Assembly: GCA_036265385.1 (NCBI GenBank)
Contig: DATAPD010000015.1
Span: 310,001-374,000 of the forward strand
Length of the DNA: 64,000 bases
Direction of reading: 5' to 3'
From: DATAPD01 sp036265385
GTDB taxonomy: Bacteria; Acidobacteriota; Terriglobia; Terriglobales; Acidobacteriaceae
Made by a program: the position numbers and the translations under genes. The notes beneath the pieces are model-generated. The model saw nothing but the letters and a program-made list of their open reading frames with translations, was not told the DNA's origin and searched no databases. Of the stretch, positions 16,434-25,043 are shown in pieces (positions within the stretch are counted from its first letter, which is position 1; each line of letters opens with the position of its first letter).

Positions 16434-16970
16434 CTACTTCTTTTCCGCCAGCTCAACCGACGCCCGGGTCGACTCCCAGTCAAGGTTCATCGTGCAGCTC
16501 GAACCCTTGCTGTCAAAGCCGATCGTGAAGTTCTCCACCGGAGCCGATGTCTTTGAGACAGCCATGTCGACCCGCGCCAGGTCCTGTCCTTCGCCGGGAT
16601 AGTCCGTTCCCCACTCGCCCGTCTTCTTGCTAATGACGAGCGTCCACTTGTCTGCGTTCGGAACGGTGAAGATGGTGTAACTGCCGGCCGGAACATCCTT
16701 GCCGCCAACGGTCAGGTTTGCGTCGGTCGTCAGGGCCGTGGCTTCATTCGCGCCAGTGCGCCATACCTTTCCGTAAGGAACCAGTCCGCCGTAAATCTTG
16801 CGGCCCTTTGCGCGCGGGCTTGAATAGGCGACCTTGACGGTTTTGCCACTCGCGAGCTTGCATTCCGCATTCGCGGCCGGACTGGGACGTTTGCTGGGAT
16901 CTTCCTGTGAGCAGGCGAACAGTGTGAGCACAAAGAAAGAAAGCGTGACAAGAGCAATACGTTTGTTCAT
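16434..16970 (-). CDS. DUF2911 lipoprotein
   Basis: 178 residues from the ATG at 16970, chosen because AAAAGGAG lies 5 nt upstream (the longer frame to 17006 has none). A lipoprotein signal is clear: MNKRIALVTLSFFVLTLFAC with Cys20 in a LFAC lipobox. The DUF2911 domain follows (about 40-178): VAYSSPRAKGRKIYGGLVPY, VWRTGANEAT, and DVPAGSYTIFTVP. These proteins are exported and of unknown function, common in Acidobacteriota and Bacteroidota. Both flanks carry repeats: the inverted repeat 3' of it and CAGC/CATT short-word repeats 5' of it. Confidence 0.9.
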   Translation of the reverse strand: MNKRIALVTLSFFVLTLFACSQEDPSKRPSPAANAECKLASGKTVKVAYSSPRAKGRKIYGGLVPYGKVWRTGANEATALTTDANLTVGGKDVPAGSYTIFTVPNADKWTLVISKKTGEWGTDYPGEGQDLARVDMAVSKTSAPVENFTIGFDSKGSSCTMNLDWESTRASVELAEKK

Positions 16971-16986
16971 GAAATCTCCTTTTTGA

Positions 16987-17115
16987 TAGCACTCAGCTTT
17001 CAGCAATCAGCATTTAGCCATCTACGGCTGATGCAGAAGGACGATGCTCCAACAAACTTGTTAGCGGTGAAGTGGCTGATACTTGACAACTGAGTGCTGA
17101 CTGCTGAGTGCTGCA
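16987..17115. repeat. short-word repeats (CAGCACTCAGC / ACTGAGTGCTG)
   Basis: Two runs, 16987-17018 (CACTCAGCTTTCAGCAATC...) and 17083-17115 (ACTGAGTGCTGACTGCTGAG...), are inverted relative to each other and bracket the region between the two divergent genes. Confidence 0.6.
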
Positions 17116-17128
17116 ATTATCCGTCATG

Positions 17129-17407
17129 ATGCGGAAACAGTACAATTTCCCCATGCCCGTTTTCGACGAGAAACATGAAGAACTGGAACACTTCGAGACC
17201 ATGATGGGAGTGCCCCGCGGCCGTCTCGCGGTGACCTTGGATACGATTACCGATGCCATGGCCCTGGTCGGCCAGCACGGCGTGTATTGCCAAAGTCAGC
17301 GCTGGCCGGGCAAACCAGTGATGGATATTCAGATCGTGATGAAGCAACTCACCGATGCCAAGGAATTGATTCAGAGCGTGATGGAAGAACTGAAGAAAAA
17401 CGGCTGA
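17129..17407 (+). CDS. small conserved-looking protein of unknown function
   Basis: About 92 residues from the ATG at 17129 (MRKQYNFPMPVF); ATG at 17126 and 17153 and GTG at 17108 are alternatives, and none has a strong ribosome-binding site. It is soluble, without a signal peptide, with a predicted helical N-terminal segment (DEKHEELEHFETMMG) and a helical C-terminus (QIVMKQLTDAKELIQSVMEE). The middle contains GVYCQSQRWPGKPVMD. I do not recognise the family. Balanced codon use and lack of overlap with another gene support it as real. Confidence 0.6.
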   Translation: MRKQYNFPMPVFDEKHEELEHFETMMGVPRGRLAVTLDTITDAMALVGQHGVYCQSQRWPGKPVMDIQIVMKQLTDAKELIQSVMEELKKNG

Positions 17408-17438
17408 GAATTATTTCTGGCATTGTTTTTCGCCTCTC

Positions 17439-17452
17439 GCCTCGAGCGAGGC
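17439..17452. terminator. small hairpin after the unknown gene
   Basis: GCCTC-GAGC-GAGGC, a 5-bp GC stem 32 bp downstream of the stop; no T-tract, so the terminator call is weak. Confidence 0.3.
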
Positions 17453-17599
17453 ATCCCGTTTCGTCTACACATGTGATAAAAGATCGTACATAGATAGGGA
17501 ATCCTCGCCTCGCCCGGAATGGGGAGGCTGACCGGTTCCAAATGCGTCCACTGAATTGCCCCGAAGATCTTCCGACCCTTAAACGTCAACGGAGGTCCC

Positions 17600-19225
17600 A
17601 TGTCTCGCATCGCAATGTTCTTTCTGCTCGCACTATTGGTCTCGCGCTCTTTCGCCGATGACCAGCACCAGCACGCGTTGACCGAAGAAGAGGTGGGTTC
17701 AGTGCACTTTGTGACTTCGTGTGCGCCGGCGGTCGAAAAAAACTTCAACCGCGCAGTGGCGTTGTTGCATTCATTCCAGTACGAGCAGACGCGTTCAGCT
17801 TTCGAAGCGATCGCGCAGCAAGATCCTTCCTGTGCAATGGCACAGTGGGGCGTTGCCATGTCGCACTATCACGGCCTGTGGGACAACAGCGATGTAGCCT
17901 CAGGCCGCGCCGCATGGAAGAAAGCGGACCAGGTCGCATCCACCAATCCAAAGACTTCTGCGCGCGAGAAGGGTTATATAGACGCGATCGGTGAGATCTA
18001 TCGGGAAGATGATCGCGACATGGCAACTCGTGGCAAAGCACTCGAGCAGAAGATGGCTACGGTGCAAGCTTCGAATCCCGAGGACAGCGAAGCTGCCGTT
18101 TTTCACGCGTTGACGTTAGCGATCACCGCGCCCAAAACGGACAAGACCTTCTCCAATCAACGCAAGTGCGGCGAGATCCTCGAACCGCTCTTCCAGAAAC
18201 AGCCGCATCATCAGGGAATTGCGCATTACATCATCCACTGCTACGACAACCCTGTGCTCGCGGCTCAAGGACTGTCTGCCGCGCGAACGTACGCAAAGAT
18301 CGCTCCCGCATCGGCCCATGCGCATCACATGCCGTCGCATATCTTCACGCGCGTCGGATCGTGGGAAGAGTCGGTCCAATCCAATCGCAAATCCGCCGAA
18401 GTAGCGACGGCTGCGGAAGCAAGGTCCAAAAACGGCGAAGCCCGCGACCAGCGGCTCCATGCAATGGATTATCTGGAATACGCCTACCTGCAAATGGGGC
18501 AGGTGGACAAGGCTAAGTCGGTGCTGGATGAGATGAATGCGCTCTCGGCCTTTTCCGGCTTAACACTCACTGGTGATTATGCAAGCGCAGCAATTCCGGC
18601 ACGGTATGCGATGGAACTCGGCAACTGGAAAGCGGCCAGTGAACTCACTCCGCTGAAGACAGGCGTGCCATGGGCACAGGCGATTTCGTGGATGGCAATC
18701 GGTGTTGGGAGTGCCCGGACGAAAGCTGATGCGCGCGCGACCGAAGCGTTGAACACGCTGGCGACACTCCACGAGCAAGCTTCGAAGATGAACAACACCT
18801 ACTGGTCCAATCAGATCGAAGTGCAACGGCAGGAGGTGGCTGCGTGGATCGCGCAATCTTCGGGTAAGAATGAAGAAGCATTGAAGCAGATCCGCTCCGC
18901 GGTCGAGCTGGAAGAAAGCATGGACAAGCATGCGGTTACACCCGGTGCGGTGATTCCGGCGCGGGAAATGCTCGCCCAAATGCTGGTCCTGAACGACAAG
19001 CCAAAAGATGCGCTCGTAGAGTACGAAACCGTTCTGAAGGTGGCCCCGAACCGGTTCACTGCCCTGTATGGAGCTGCCGCGGCAGCGGAGTCCGCTGGCC
19101 AAATGCAGGCCGCCCGGACCTACTACGAGAAGCTGGCCCAGGTCGCACCCGGAGAGCAGCGGCCCGAGCAAAAGACTGCGCGTCAGAAACTTACAACGCT
19201 CGCCGCTGCCGACTTACAGAAGTGA
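17600..19225 (+). CDS. exported TPR protein
   Basis: 541 residues; ATG at 17600 follows ACGGAGGTCCC, a strong ribosome-binding site. A signal peptide covers MSRIAMFFLLALLVSRSFA. TPR-like helical pairs occupy most of the mature protein, with the conserved blocks FNRAVALLHSFQYEQTRSAF, AMAQWGVAMSHYHGLWD, HHQGIAHYIIHCYDNP, and HAHHMPSHIFTRVGSWEES. The His-rich signatures (HYIIHCYD, HHMPSHIF) recur in a family of exported TPR proteins of unknown function; the histidines might bind metal, which is inference. It is followed 137 bp later by another exported protein gene. Confidence 0.85.
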   Translation: MSRIAMFFLLALLVSRSFADDQHQHALTEEEVGSVHFVTSCAPAVEKNFNRAVALLHSFQYEQTRSAFEAIAQQDPSCAMAQWGVAMSHYHGLWDNSDVASGRAAWKKADQVASTNPKTSAREKGYIDAIGEIYREDDRDMATRGKALEQKMATVQASNPEDSEAAVFHALTLAITAPKTDKTFSNQRKCGEILEPLFQKQPHHQGIAHYIIHCYDNPVLAAQGLSAARTYAKIAPASAHAHHMPSHIFTRVGSWEESVQSNRKSAEVATAAEARSKNGEARDQRLHAMDYLEYAYLQMGQVDKAKSVLDEMNALSAFSGLTLTGDYASAAIPARYAMELGNWKAASELTPLKTGVPWAQAISWMAIGVGSARTKADARATEALNTLATLHEQASKMNNTYWSNQIEVQRQEVAAWIAQSSGKNEEALKQIRSAVELEESMDKHAVTPGAVIPAREMLAQMLVLNDKPKDALVEYETVLKVAPNRFTALYGAAAAAESAGQMQAARTYYEKLAQVAPGEQRPEQKTARQKLTTLAAADLQK

Positions 19226-19362
19226 GCGCAGGAGAAGTTACTGCAGTTTGGCACTTTAGACCTTTGTCATGCGGTAATGTGATCTAAGTCCTGCTGCGCC
19301 TCGAAAAGAACTCTCATACTGTTGGCATCGGAGTTATGATGCCCAACACATGGGAGGGCTCG

Positions 19363-20973
19363 ATGCGCCGCCTCTTCTTCCTCCTCGCCTGCCTTTTTGC
19401 GGTTTGTAGCGTCAATGGACAAACCACCGCTAATACCACATCCCTGAAAATCAAAGTCCGCGCCGCACTGTTTGACCGCGACTTGAATTTGAAACCCGTG
19501 CCGCGCCTCGCGATTAATCTGCAACCGAAAGCGACCGGAGCGACTGCAATCTCAGCACAGACAAGCCTCGATGGCGTTGCCGAAGTTGAATTGCCTGCCG
19601 GTACTTATCAGCTGACAACTTCAAAGCCCGCGGAACTGTTCGGCAAGCAGTATCTCTGGGATTTCGAGATTCAAGTAACGAAGGCAGACCAAATCGTCGA
19701 ACTAAGCAATGACAATGCAAAAGTAACCGACTCCGCCGGCGCGCGCAGCGCCCACGTCGACGAATTAGTCGAACAATTTCAGCGAGTGCGTGGCGCCGTA
19801 GTCACGGTGTGGACCGAGGACGGCGCAGTCGACGGCTTCCTGATTGATCCTGCAGGCCTGATCGTGACATCGCAAAAAATGATTGAAAGCCATAAGTGGA
19901 TCGCGATCGAAGCCGATGGTCCTCGGCGTGTGAATGCAGAAGTTCTCGTTGAAGACAAAGCGCTGAATGCAGCACTCCTGCGCATCAACATGGAGCCTTT
20001 CAAAGATCTGTTTATTCCGCCAGTGTCACTCGATGCGGGCGCGCTGGTGGAAGGCGAGCGGGTATTCACCATTGATAATTCCTACAAGCGCGGCAAAGTG
20101 CTTGTAACGGGCGTAATGAGTCATGCCGATGCACAGTCCATTGTGTCGGACGTGAAGTTTACCGACTTAGCCAGTCCGCTTTTCAATTCGAGCGGGGGCG
20201 TAGTCGGCTACAGCCGAATGGTCAACAAGGAATTCCAGATCGTGCCAATGAATCAGCTGAAAGACGATCTCGCGACTGCGCGTCAGAAAGTGTCGGCCTC
20301 TCCACCACCATCGGCGCACTTGTTACCAGTTCGGCCGCAAGGCCACTTCCCTCTCGATGCGTTGCTATCGCGCCATGAAACGCGCTGGGAAAAAGACATG
20401 TACTCCTTCAAACTGGGTGAATTCGAAATGGAGTTCATCACGCCGGTTTCGGCCTATCAATACAACCAGCAGAAATACACAGCCGAGCAGAATGAGCGCA
20501 CCAAGCATGCGAAGAAGGGCGTAACCCCGCCTCCACTCGAAGAACCGGCGCATGAATATGATTCCGTGCTTGTCATCACGGCGTTTCCGCAGGTCAAGAT
20601 GGCTTTCTGGAAATCGATGGGCGACGCCATGGCTTCCAACAACATGGCCCCCGACACATATCGTCCGAAAGACAGTTTCGCACGCATGCGGTTGATGTGC
20701 GGCGACAAGGAAGTCGAGCCAGTACTGCCAGGGCGCTACTCTTTAAAAACCGGCGGCAATGCGTATGTTCAGGTGGACACGGGCGCTGCCGCGGGCCGCT
20801 ATATCTATGCGCCGGATGCAATTTCACCCACATGCGGAAAAGTAAGCCTCGAAATCTTTTCCGCGGTGAAAACCGATGCACCTCCGCTCGTAAAAGTGCT
20901 GGATGCGCCGCAAGTCGAGCGGCTCTGGAAAGATTTCGAGCCGTATCGCAAGTCGGTCGAAACCAAGAAGTGA
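19363..20973 (+). CDS. exported protein with degenerate HtrA/trypsin-like domain
   Basis: 536 residues from the ATG at 19363, chosen for the GGGAGG 5 nt upstream; ATGs at 19336/19339 lack one. Signal peptide MRRLFFLLACLFAVCSVNG. Then a carboxypeptidase-regulatory-like beta domain (about 40-115: GVAEVELPAGTYQL), a trypsin/HtrA-like domain (about 141-290) and an unrecognised C-terminal region (about 320-536). In the protease-like domain the histidine position reads IVTSQKMI (residues 170-172 SQK) instead of TNxHV. The aspartate position reads ALNAALL (Asn202) instead of D-L-A-V-L. Only the serine loop FNSSGGVVGYS survives. It is therefore probably a non-catalytic binding protein. Confidence 0.72.
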   Translation: MRRLFFLLACLFAVCSVNGQTTANTTSLKIKVRAALFDRDLNLKPVPRLAINLQPKATGATAISAQTSLDGVAEVELPAGTYQLTTSKPAELFGKQYLWDFEIQVTKADQIVELSNDNAKVTDSAGARSAHVDELVEQFQRVRGAVVTVWTEDGAVDGFLIDPAGLIVTSQKMIESHKWIAIEADGPRRVNAEVLVEDKALNAALLRINMEPFKDLFIPPVSLDAGALVEGERVFTIDNSYKRGKVLVTGVMSHADAQSIVSDVKFTDLASPLFNSSGGVVGYSRMVNKEFQIVPMNQLKDDLATARQKVSASPPPSAHLLPVRPQGHFPLDALLSRHETRWEKDMYSFKLGEFEMEFITPVSAYQYNQQKYTAEQNERTKHAKKGVTPPPLEEPAHEYDSVLVITAFPQVKMAFWKSMGDAMASNNMAPDTYRPKDSFARMRLMCGDKEVEPVLPGRYSLKTGGNAYVQVDTGAAAGRYIYAPDAISPTCGKVSLEIFSAVKTDAPPLVKVLDAPQVERLWKDFEPYRKSVETKK

Positions 20974-21082
20974 GGTCAACGCTGACAATGCTCAAGTGAC
21001 TTGGGCAGAACGTCTAGAACACAACTGCGATTTCACCCAGGCACCGCCCTGTGATACCTTTCCGTCACTCCTGGGGGCGTGC

Positions 21083-22213
21083 ATGCTTCGTCAAATACTT
21101 CTGGCAGTCGTGGTGTGCTTCTGTTTCATTCTTCCCGCTTTCTCCGCGGGTCCCGAAGATCAACTCGCGGGCGCAGTGAAAGTCGCTCTTGGAAAAAGCT
21201 TCGATAACGACTGGAGCGGGCTCGACAAGATTCCGGGCATCAAATGGGCTCCGCTTCCTCCCACAAGCCTGACCAACTGTTTACCTGACGGTGGATGCTT
21301 CACGCGTCAAGGGACCGCCACATTCGAAGATCGCACGCTGCTGGTCATTGCTAGTGGAGCGCGTTCCATTGTCACGAACTTATATTTCCGTGGGAAAGGC
21401 GCACCGATCGGAGCGGATACTGTGCTTGCCGCACTGAAGCGCGCAGGATTCTCGCAGGAACTCGCGCGTTGCCCAGTCAAAGGCACGCCGGGCGGGACGA
21501 ACTGGTATCGGCTTAAGAGTGCGAGCACGATGCCGGGAGTGTTTGCCATCCAGTCGTCCTGTAACGGACAACCCTGCGAGGGCTTTCAACTAACGCTCGG
21601 TGAAGATCTGCCGAAGCTCCAAGCGAAACAGCTGAGCATGTATTCCGAACAGTGTTCGGGAGCCGCGGACACGCGCGCCGCTGTTGCCACGTCATCGCCA
21701 CAGGAGGCAGTCGCGCAAGCACTAGCTGCAGCCATCGGGTCGCCAGTTTCCGATTGGGGTGCGATTGCGAACGTTGTGCCTGGAGCGAAATGGTTCGGCG
21801 CGAAGCCGCAAAAATCGGAGCTCACGTACAAGTTGGACCCAAATCCTTATTCAATGTCCGGAAACGTTGCGCTTGCCCAGCGGCAATTCAGCGTAATGGC
21901 TAGCGGCACGCCGACACAGCCAAAGACGTTGTACTTCGATGAAGGCGGCCTGCATCCTCGGGGAGAGGATGTACTAGGCCTCTTGCGCCGTCAGGGATTT
22001 GACGTGAAGCTGGCGCGCTGCGGTCCGGTGTATACCGAATCCACGAACAATTGGTACGCCGTCACCAGTGCGAAAACCAAGCCTGTCATGTTGTTGCAAT
22101 CGATTCGCGTGGATGGGAAGCAACTGCAGGATGGCTATGCAATCCGTTTCGACAACACGTTGCCGAAGCGCGATCCTCGCGACCGAGACCCAGGGGTGAA
22201 CGGGTGCAAATAG
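21083..22213 (+). CDS. exported protein with two tandem copies of one domain
   Basis: 376 residues from the ATG at 21083 (GGGGGCG upstream). The longer frame to 20903 overlaps the preceding gene and is rejected. Signal peptide MLRQILLAVVVCFCFILPAFS. Two related domains follow, about 25-195 and 215-376. Paired landmarks are AVKVALGKS/AQALAAAIGSP, DWSGLDKIPGIKW/DWGAIANVVPGAKW, ALKRAGFSQELARCPV/LLRRQGFDVKLARCGP, and TNWYRLKSAST/NNWYAVTSAKT. Each carries a conserved ARC cysteine. The family is unknown to me. The duplication suggests a binding or dimer-like scaffold in the periplasm. It is 110 bp downstream of the degenerate protease on the same strand. Confidence 0.75.
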   Translation: MLRQILLAVVVCFCFILPAFSAGPEDQLAGAVKVALGKSFDNDWSGLDKIPGIKWAPLPPTSLTNCLPDGGCFTRQGTATFEDRTLLVIASGARSIVTNLYFRGKGAPIGADTVLAALKRAGFSQELARCPVKGTPGGTNWYRLKSASTMPGVFAIQSSCNGQPCEGFQLTLGEDLPKLQAKQLSMYSEQCSGAADTRAAVATSSPQEAVAQALAAAIGSPVSDWGAIANVVPGAKWFGAKPQKSELTYKLDPNPYSMSGNVALAQRQFSVMASGTPTQPKTLYFDEGGLHPRGEDVLGLLRRQGFDVKLARCGPVYTESTNNWYAVTSAKTKPVMLLQSIRVDGKQLQDGYAIRFDNTLPKRDPRDRDPGVNGCK

Positions 22214-22320
22214 AGCTCTGGCGTAAATACCTATCTACAATGTCATTTTTGCCATCTTGTCGCGACTAAATCCGCGGCCTACTCTCGAATCGTCAGTATT
22301 CGCGATAAAGGAGAGGAGTG

Positions 22321-22788
22321 ATGGCAAACCTGAAATATTTACGGGCTGCATTAGTGGCTGTCGGGCTGATATTCATCTTCGGGATTTATACGCTCACCAT
22401 CGTTTGGCCTTCCGGGTGGTCATGGCACACCGGCGGACACTCGGATTATCTGCAGATGATTCTCGGCGTTTACGCCACGCTGGGTGTGTTTCTGCTGCTG
22501 GCGGCGCGGGACCCGCTCGCCAACCTGAGCCTGATCTGGTTCACGGTGTGGTCGAGCGTGGTACATGCGGCGATCATGGGCGTGCAGTCGCTGGTGAACA
22601 CGCACAACATGCCGCATCTCTGGGGAGATGTGTCGGCGCTCTTTATCGTGGCCGGCATTCTGGCCGCACTTACACGCGGTGCGCAAGCAAGCAGCAAAGA
22701 GAGCGGCATGAGCAGCGCCGGTTCAGCGGGGTTACGTCAGACGCGCTTCGTGGGCGAGAGCGCCCGCGTCACACGAACGGGAACCTAG
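22321..22788 (+). CDS. DUF6632-like small membrane protein
   Basis: 155 residues from the ATG at 22321, with AGGAGAGGAG directly upstream. Four hydrophobic segments: about 10-28, 45-62, 70-90 and 100-118 (LRAALVAVGLIFIFGIYTL, LQMILGVYATLGVFLLLAA, LIWFTVWSSVVHAAIMGVQS). The motif FTVWSSVVHAAIMGVQ and the shape match DUF6632-type proteins. The tail (about 120-155) is polar and low complexity. Its stop codon overlaps that of the convergent DinB gene by 3-4 bases. Function unknown. Confidence 0.75.
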   Translation: MANLKYLRAALVAVGLIFIFGIYTLTIVWPSGWSWHTGGHSDYLQMILGVYATLGVFLLLAARDPLANLSLIWFTVWSSVVHAAIMGVQSLVNTHNMPHLWGDVSALFIVAGILAALTRGAQASSKESGMSSAGSAGLRQTRFVGESARVTRTGT

Positions 22789-23288
22789 CGGCCCAGGATC
22801 CGGCGAATCTGCTCGATGTGATTTCGATCGTGCGCGGCCATGTGACGGCACAAGCTTTCGACCGTCATGGGGCCGCGTTCGGCGTGTACGCCGTTTCGTT
22901 TCCACTGTTCCGGAGTGAGGCGAGCAAACATCCGCTGATTCGCTTCACGAAGAAGGCGGAACATTTCCAGAGCTTCTTGAGTGCTCCATCGAGAGTAGTC
23001 ACCGAGACGCGACCACAAGTCTTGATCGAAGCCCGGCAAAGACGGACCATCGTACTCGATCATTTGGCGATAGCGCCAAGTGCTGGTGAGTTCATCTTCT
23101 GCCAAGTGAGCAATGATTTCGGTCACAGACCATTTGTCTGAAGCGGGTTTTTGGTGCAGTTGAGTTTCGCTCAGACCGGCGATCAAGTCTTTCAGTGCTT
23201 GGATCGCTTCGCGTTGCATGGCAATGGGATCCTTCCCTTGAACGTAAGACGCGAGTCGAGACTGGTATTGTTCGGCGGTTTCGGGCAT
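22785..23288 (-). CDS. DinB-family protein
   Basis: 167 residues from the ATG at 23288 (MPETAEQYQSRL); an upstream frame to 23333 would overlap the neighbouring hydrolase gene. The DinB four-helix bundle is marked by three histidines in the family positions: EIIAHLAEDE, then RHMAAHDRNHIEQIRR near the C-terminus. Such proteins bind a divalent metal and act as thiol-dependent transferases or are induced by damage; the substrate is unknown. It follows the alpha/beta hydrolase gene by 29 bp on the same strand, so the two are likely cotranscribed. Confidence 0.9.
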   Translation of the reverse strand: MPETAEQYQSRLASYVQGKDPIAMQREAIQALKDLIAGLSETQLHQKPASDKWSVTEIIAHLAEDELTSTWRYRQMIEYDGPSLPGFDQDLWSRLGDYSRWSTQEALEMFRLLREANQRMFARLTPEQWKRNGVHAERGPMTVESLCRHMAAHDRNHIEQIRRILGR

Positions 23289-23317
23289 GGGGCAGTTTAC
23301 CGCGGGACGAGCTTTGA

Positions 23318-24301
23318 TCACTGCAGCAGCCACATCGCAACATCGGCGATCAGTTCCGGTGAGGCGCCCCCAAGTTTTTCATACTCTTCAGGAGTGGATG
23401 GACCCGTGCCCTCCTGCAGAACGTGATTTAGCTTGGGATAGACCTTCATCGTGACGTTCGGGCGTCCGGTGAGAGATTTCTTCCAGCCTGCGAAGTCTGC
23501 TTCAGTGACTTCGTAGTCGCGACCATTCTGAATCACCAACACGCGGCCCTTAACCTTCGTCGCTTCTGCGGCTGCGTCATAGGTATAAAAGTAGCGCCAG
23601 TAGCTGGCGGGCATGCCTCCGACAAAAGTATTGTCGTCGGCAGGAAGATCTTTTAATTGCTTTGCCAGAGCAAGCGCCTGGTTCGCTCCTTTTCTTTCGA
23701 CCTCACTGATATTCGGCTGCGCAAGGACGTGCGCGACCTGTTCCTCGATCATTTCACCCGGCTTGCGGGTTGAGCCCGCAAGAATGATTACTCCCGCAAT
23801 GCCTCCAGCTTCATTCGCAATTTGCGGAGCGAAGGTCGCGCCCTGACTGTGGCCTAAGACGTAAACACGCTTGGGATCGACCTCGGGCATCTTTTGAAGC
23901 TGACGCGCGGCGGTGATGGCATCGTCGATGAACTCGGTACGCAGGCTGGGAAGAATGTGTTGTGCACGGAACTTGTCCGCAAACTGCGCCAGACGTTTCT
24001 CCACACGTAAGCTCACGATGCCACGTGAGGCGAATCCCCACGCGAGATCGCGAAAAATCTTGTTGCGTCCGATGGTCACGTCGCGATCGGTCATCCCAGA
24101 ACCCGGAACAAGCAGCACGGCGGGAAAAGGACCCTTGCCCGACGGCAGAGTCAGCGTGGCATCGACGGCCCACTCGCCTTGCCCAATGCGGAGTTGGCGC
24201 TCCGTCACTCCATTGGGAATCGATTGCGCGAATGCGAAGTGAAGGCCGAAAAGGAGAGTGATGACAGTAAGGAGAGGGCGCGGGCCCGTGAACGAAAACA
24301 T
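23318..24301 (-). CDS. exported alpha/beta hydrolase
   Basis: 327 residues. Signal peptide MFSFTGPRPLLTVITLLFGL..FAQ, so the enzyme is periplasmic or secreted. The nucleophile elbow is GHSQG (Ser152). The acid is probably in VIQNGRDYEVTEAD and the base is His in VYPKLNHVLQEG, giving a complete triad. The oxyanion region is VLLVPGSGMTDRD, typical of the serine-aminopeptidase/BAAT-like hydrolases with PGSG-x-x-D-R-D. The substrate cannot be told from sequence; esters or thioesters are likely. It heads a two-gene unit with DinB. Confidence 0.88.
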   Translation of the reverse strand: MFSFTGPRPLLTVITLLFGLHFAFAQSIPNGVTERQLRIGQGEWAVDATLTLPSGKGPFPAVLLVPGSGMTDRDVTIGRNKIFRDLAWGFASRGIVSLRVEKRLAQFADKFRAQHILPSLRTEFIDDAITAARQLQKMPEVDPKRVYVLGHSQGATFAPQIANEAGGIAGVIILAGSTRKPGEMIEEQVAHVLAQPNISEVERKGANQALALAKQLKDLPADDNTFVGGMPASYWRYFYTYDAAAEATKVKGRVLVIQNGRDYEVTEADFAGWKKSLTGRPNVTMKVYPKLNHVLQEGTGPSTPEEYEKLGGASPELIADVAMWLLQ

Positions 24302-24391
24302 CGCTCAAGTATAAGAGCCGGGCGATGATCACTAACGGGTGAGTTTCTCGAAATTTTCGACTTTCCTGCTCGATGACGAACAACTCGCGAC

Positions 24392-24877
24392 TTATGCCAC
24401 GCGCCGCTGTTCCTTTGGATATGAACCCGTCAATTGAAGGAGGAAGCCGTGAACGCGGTGGAAGAATTGTGTTTGCGGCAGGAACATGAAGGGACAAAAT
24501 CCCTCGACAAGTTGAATGCCTCGCAAGTGACAGAAATCGACCGCGTCAGAACTGACTGAACCCTGCCCACCGCCGCGATGCATCCAGATCCGCCGGATAC
24601 CGGCTTCGGCACAATCGCGCACAACGCCTTCCGTCTTTTGAGGTGGCGTGAGCAGGATTGCGCCTTCCACGGGTGGTTGGATGTCCTGCACACGAGGGAA
24701 CGAGGGCGTGTTCTCAATGGCGATCGTTTCAGGATTCACGGGAACGACTTCATAACCCTTTTTGCACAACTCATGGAAAAGATAGCGGCTGAAATGTCCC
24801 GGATCACGGGAGACGCCGACCAGGGCAATGCGCTTGAGAGCGATGAACTCCCGAATGTCGGAGAGAGTGGTGGGCAC
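24392..24877 (-). CDS. CoA-binding (YccU-type) protein
   Basis: 161 residues containing one Rossmann-type CoA-binding domain: RIALVGVSRDPGHFSRYLF, a Gly-rich loop, then KGYEVVPVNPETIAIENTPS, and AILLTPPQKTEGVVRDCAEAG and IRRIWMHRGGGQGSVS. These match the CoA_binding_2 family, related to the N-terminal part of succinyl-CoA synthetase alpha, but without its catalytic histidine segment. Its role is unknown; it may sense CoA thioesters. A C-terminal extension with FCPFMFLPQTQFFHRVHGF is unusual for the shortest members. It is a single gene. Confidence 0.88.
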   Translation of the reverse strand: MPTTLSDIREFIALKRIALVGVSRDPGHFSRYLFHELCKKGYEVVPVNPETIAIENTPSFPRVQDIQPPVEGAILLTPPQKTEGVVRDCAEAGIRRIWMHRGGGQGSVSSDAVDFCHLRGIQLVEGFCPFMFLPQTQFFHRVHGFLLQLTGSYPKEQRRVA

Positions 24878-25004
24878 GGGAGATACCTCCTACTTCACGT
24901 TGCAAGAATTAAGAAACGAAAAGCGGATGTGCGCAGTGATGGAGGTCACAAAGCCAGGTCTGTAGATCGACGTTTCGGAATCTAAGTCAAGAAAGATGAA
25001 AGGA

Positions 25005-25029
25005 GATGCGATCCGGCTCGGCTCGCATC
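25005..25029 (-). terminator. terminator candidate after the 25044 gene
   Basis: GATGCGA (25005-25011) pairs with TCGCATC (25023-25029) around an 11-nt loop. On the minus strand it lies 15 bp after the stop of the downstream-listed membrane protein gene and is followed by TCCTTTCATCTTTC, a weak pyrimidine run. Confidence 0.45.
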
Positions 25030-25043
25030 AGATGCACTCTTCT

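Noticed and set aside
20903..21082. 60-residue N-terminal extension of the two-copy exported protein
   Set aside because: It overlaps the end of the preceding gene in another frame and would bury the signal peptide that begins at 21083.
22257..23141. 294-codon frame across the DUF6632 and DinB genes
   Set aside because: It is out of frame with one real gene and antisense to the other; composition is not protein-like.
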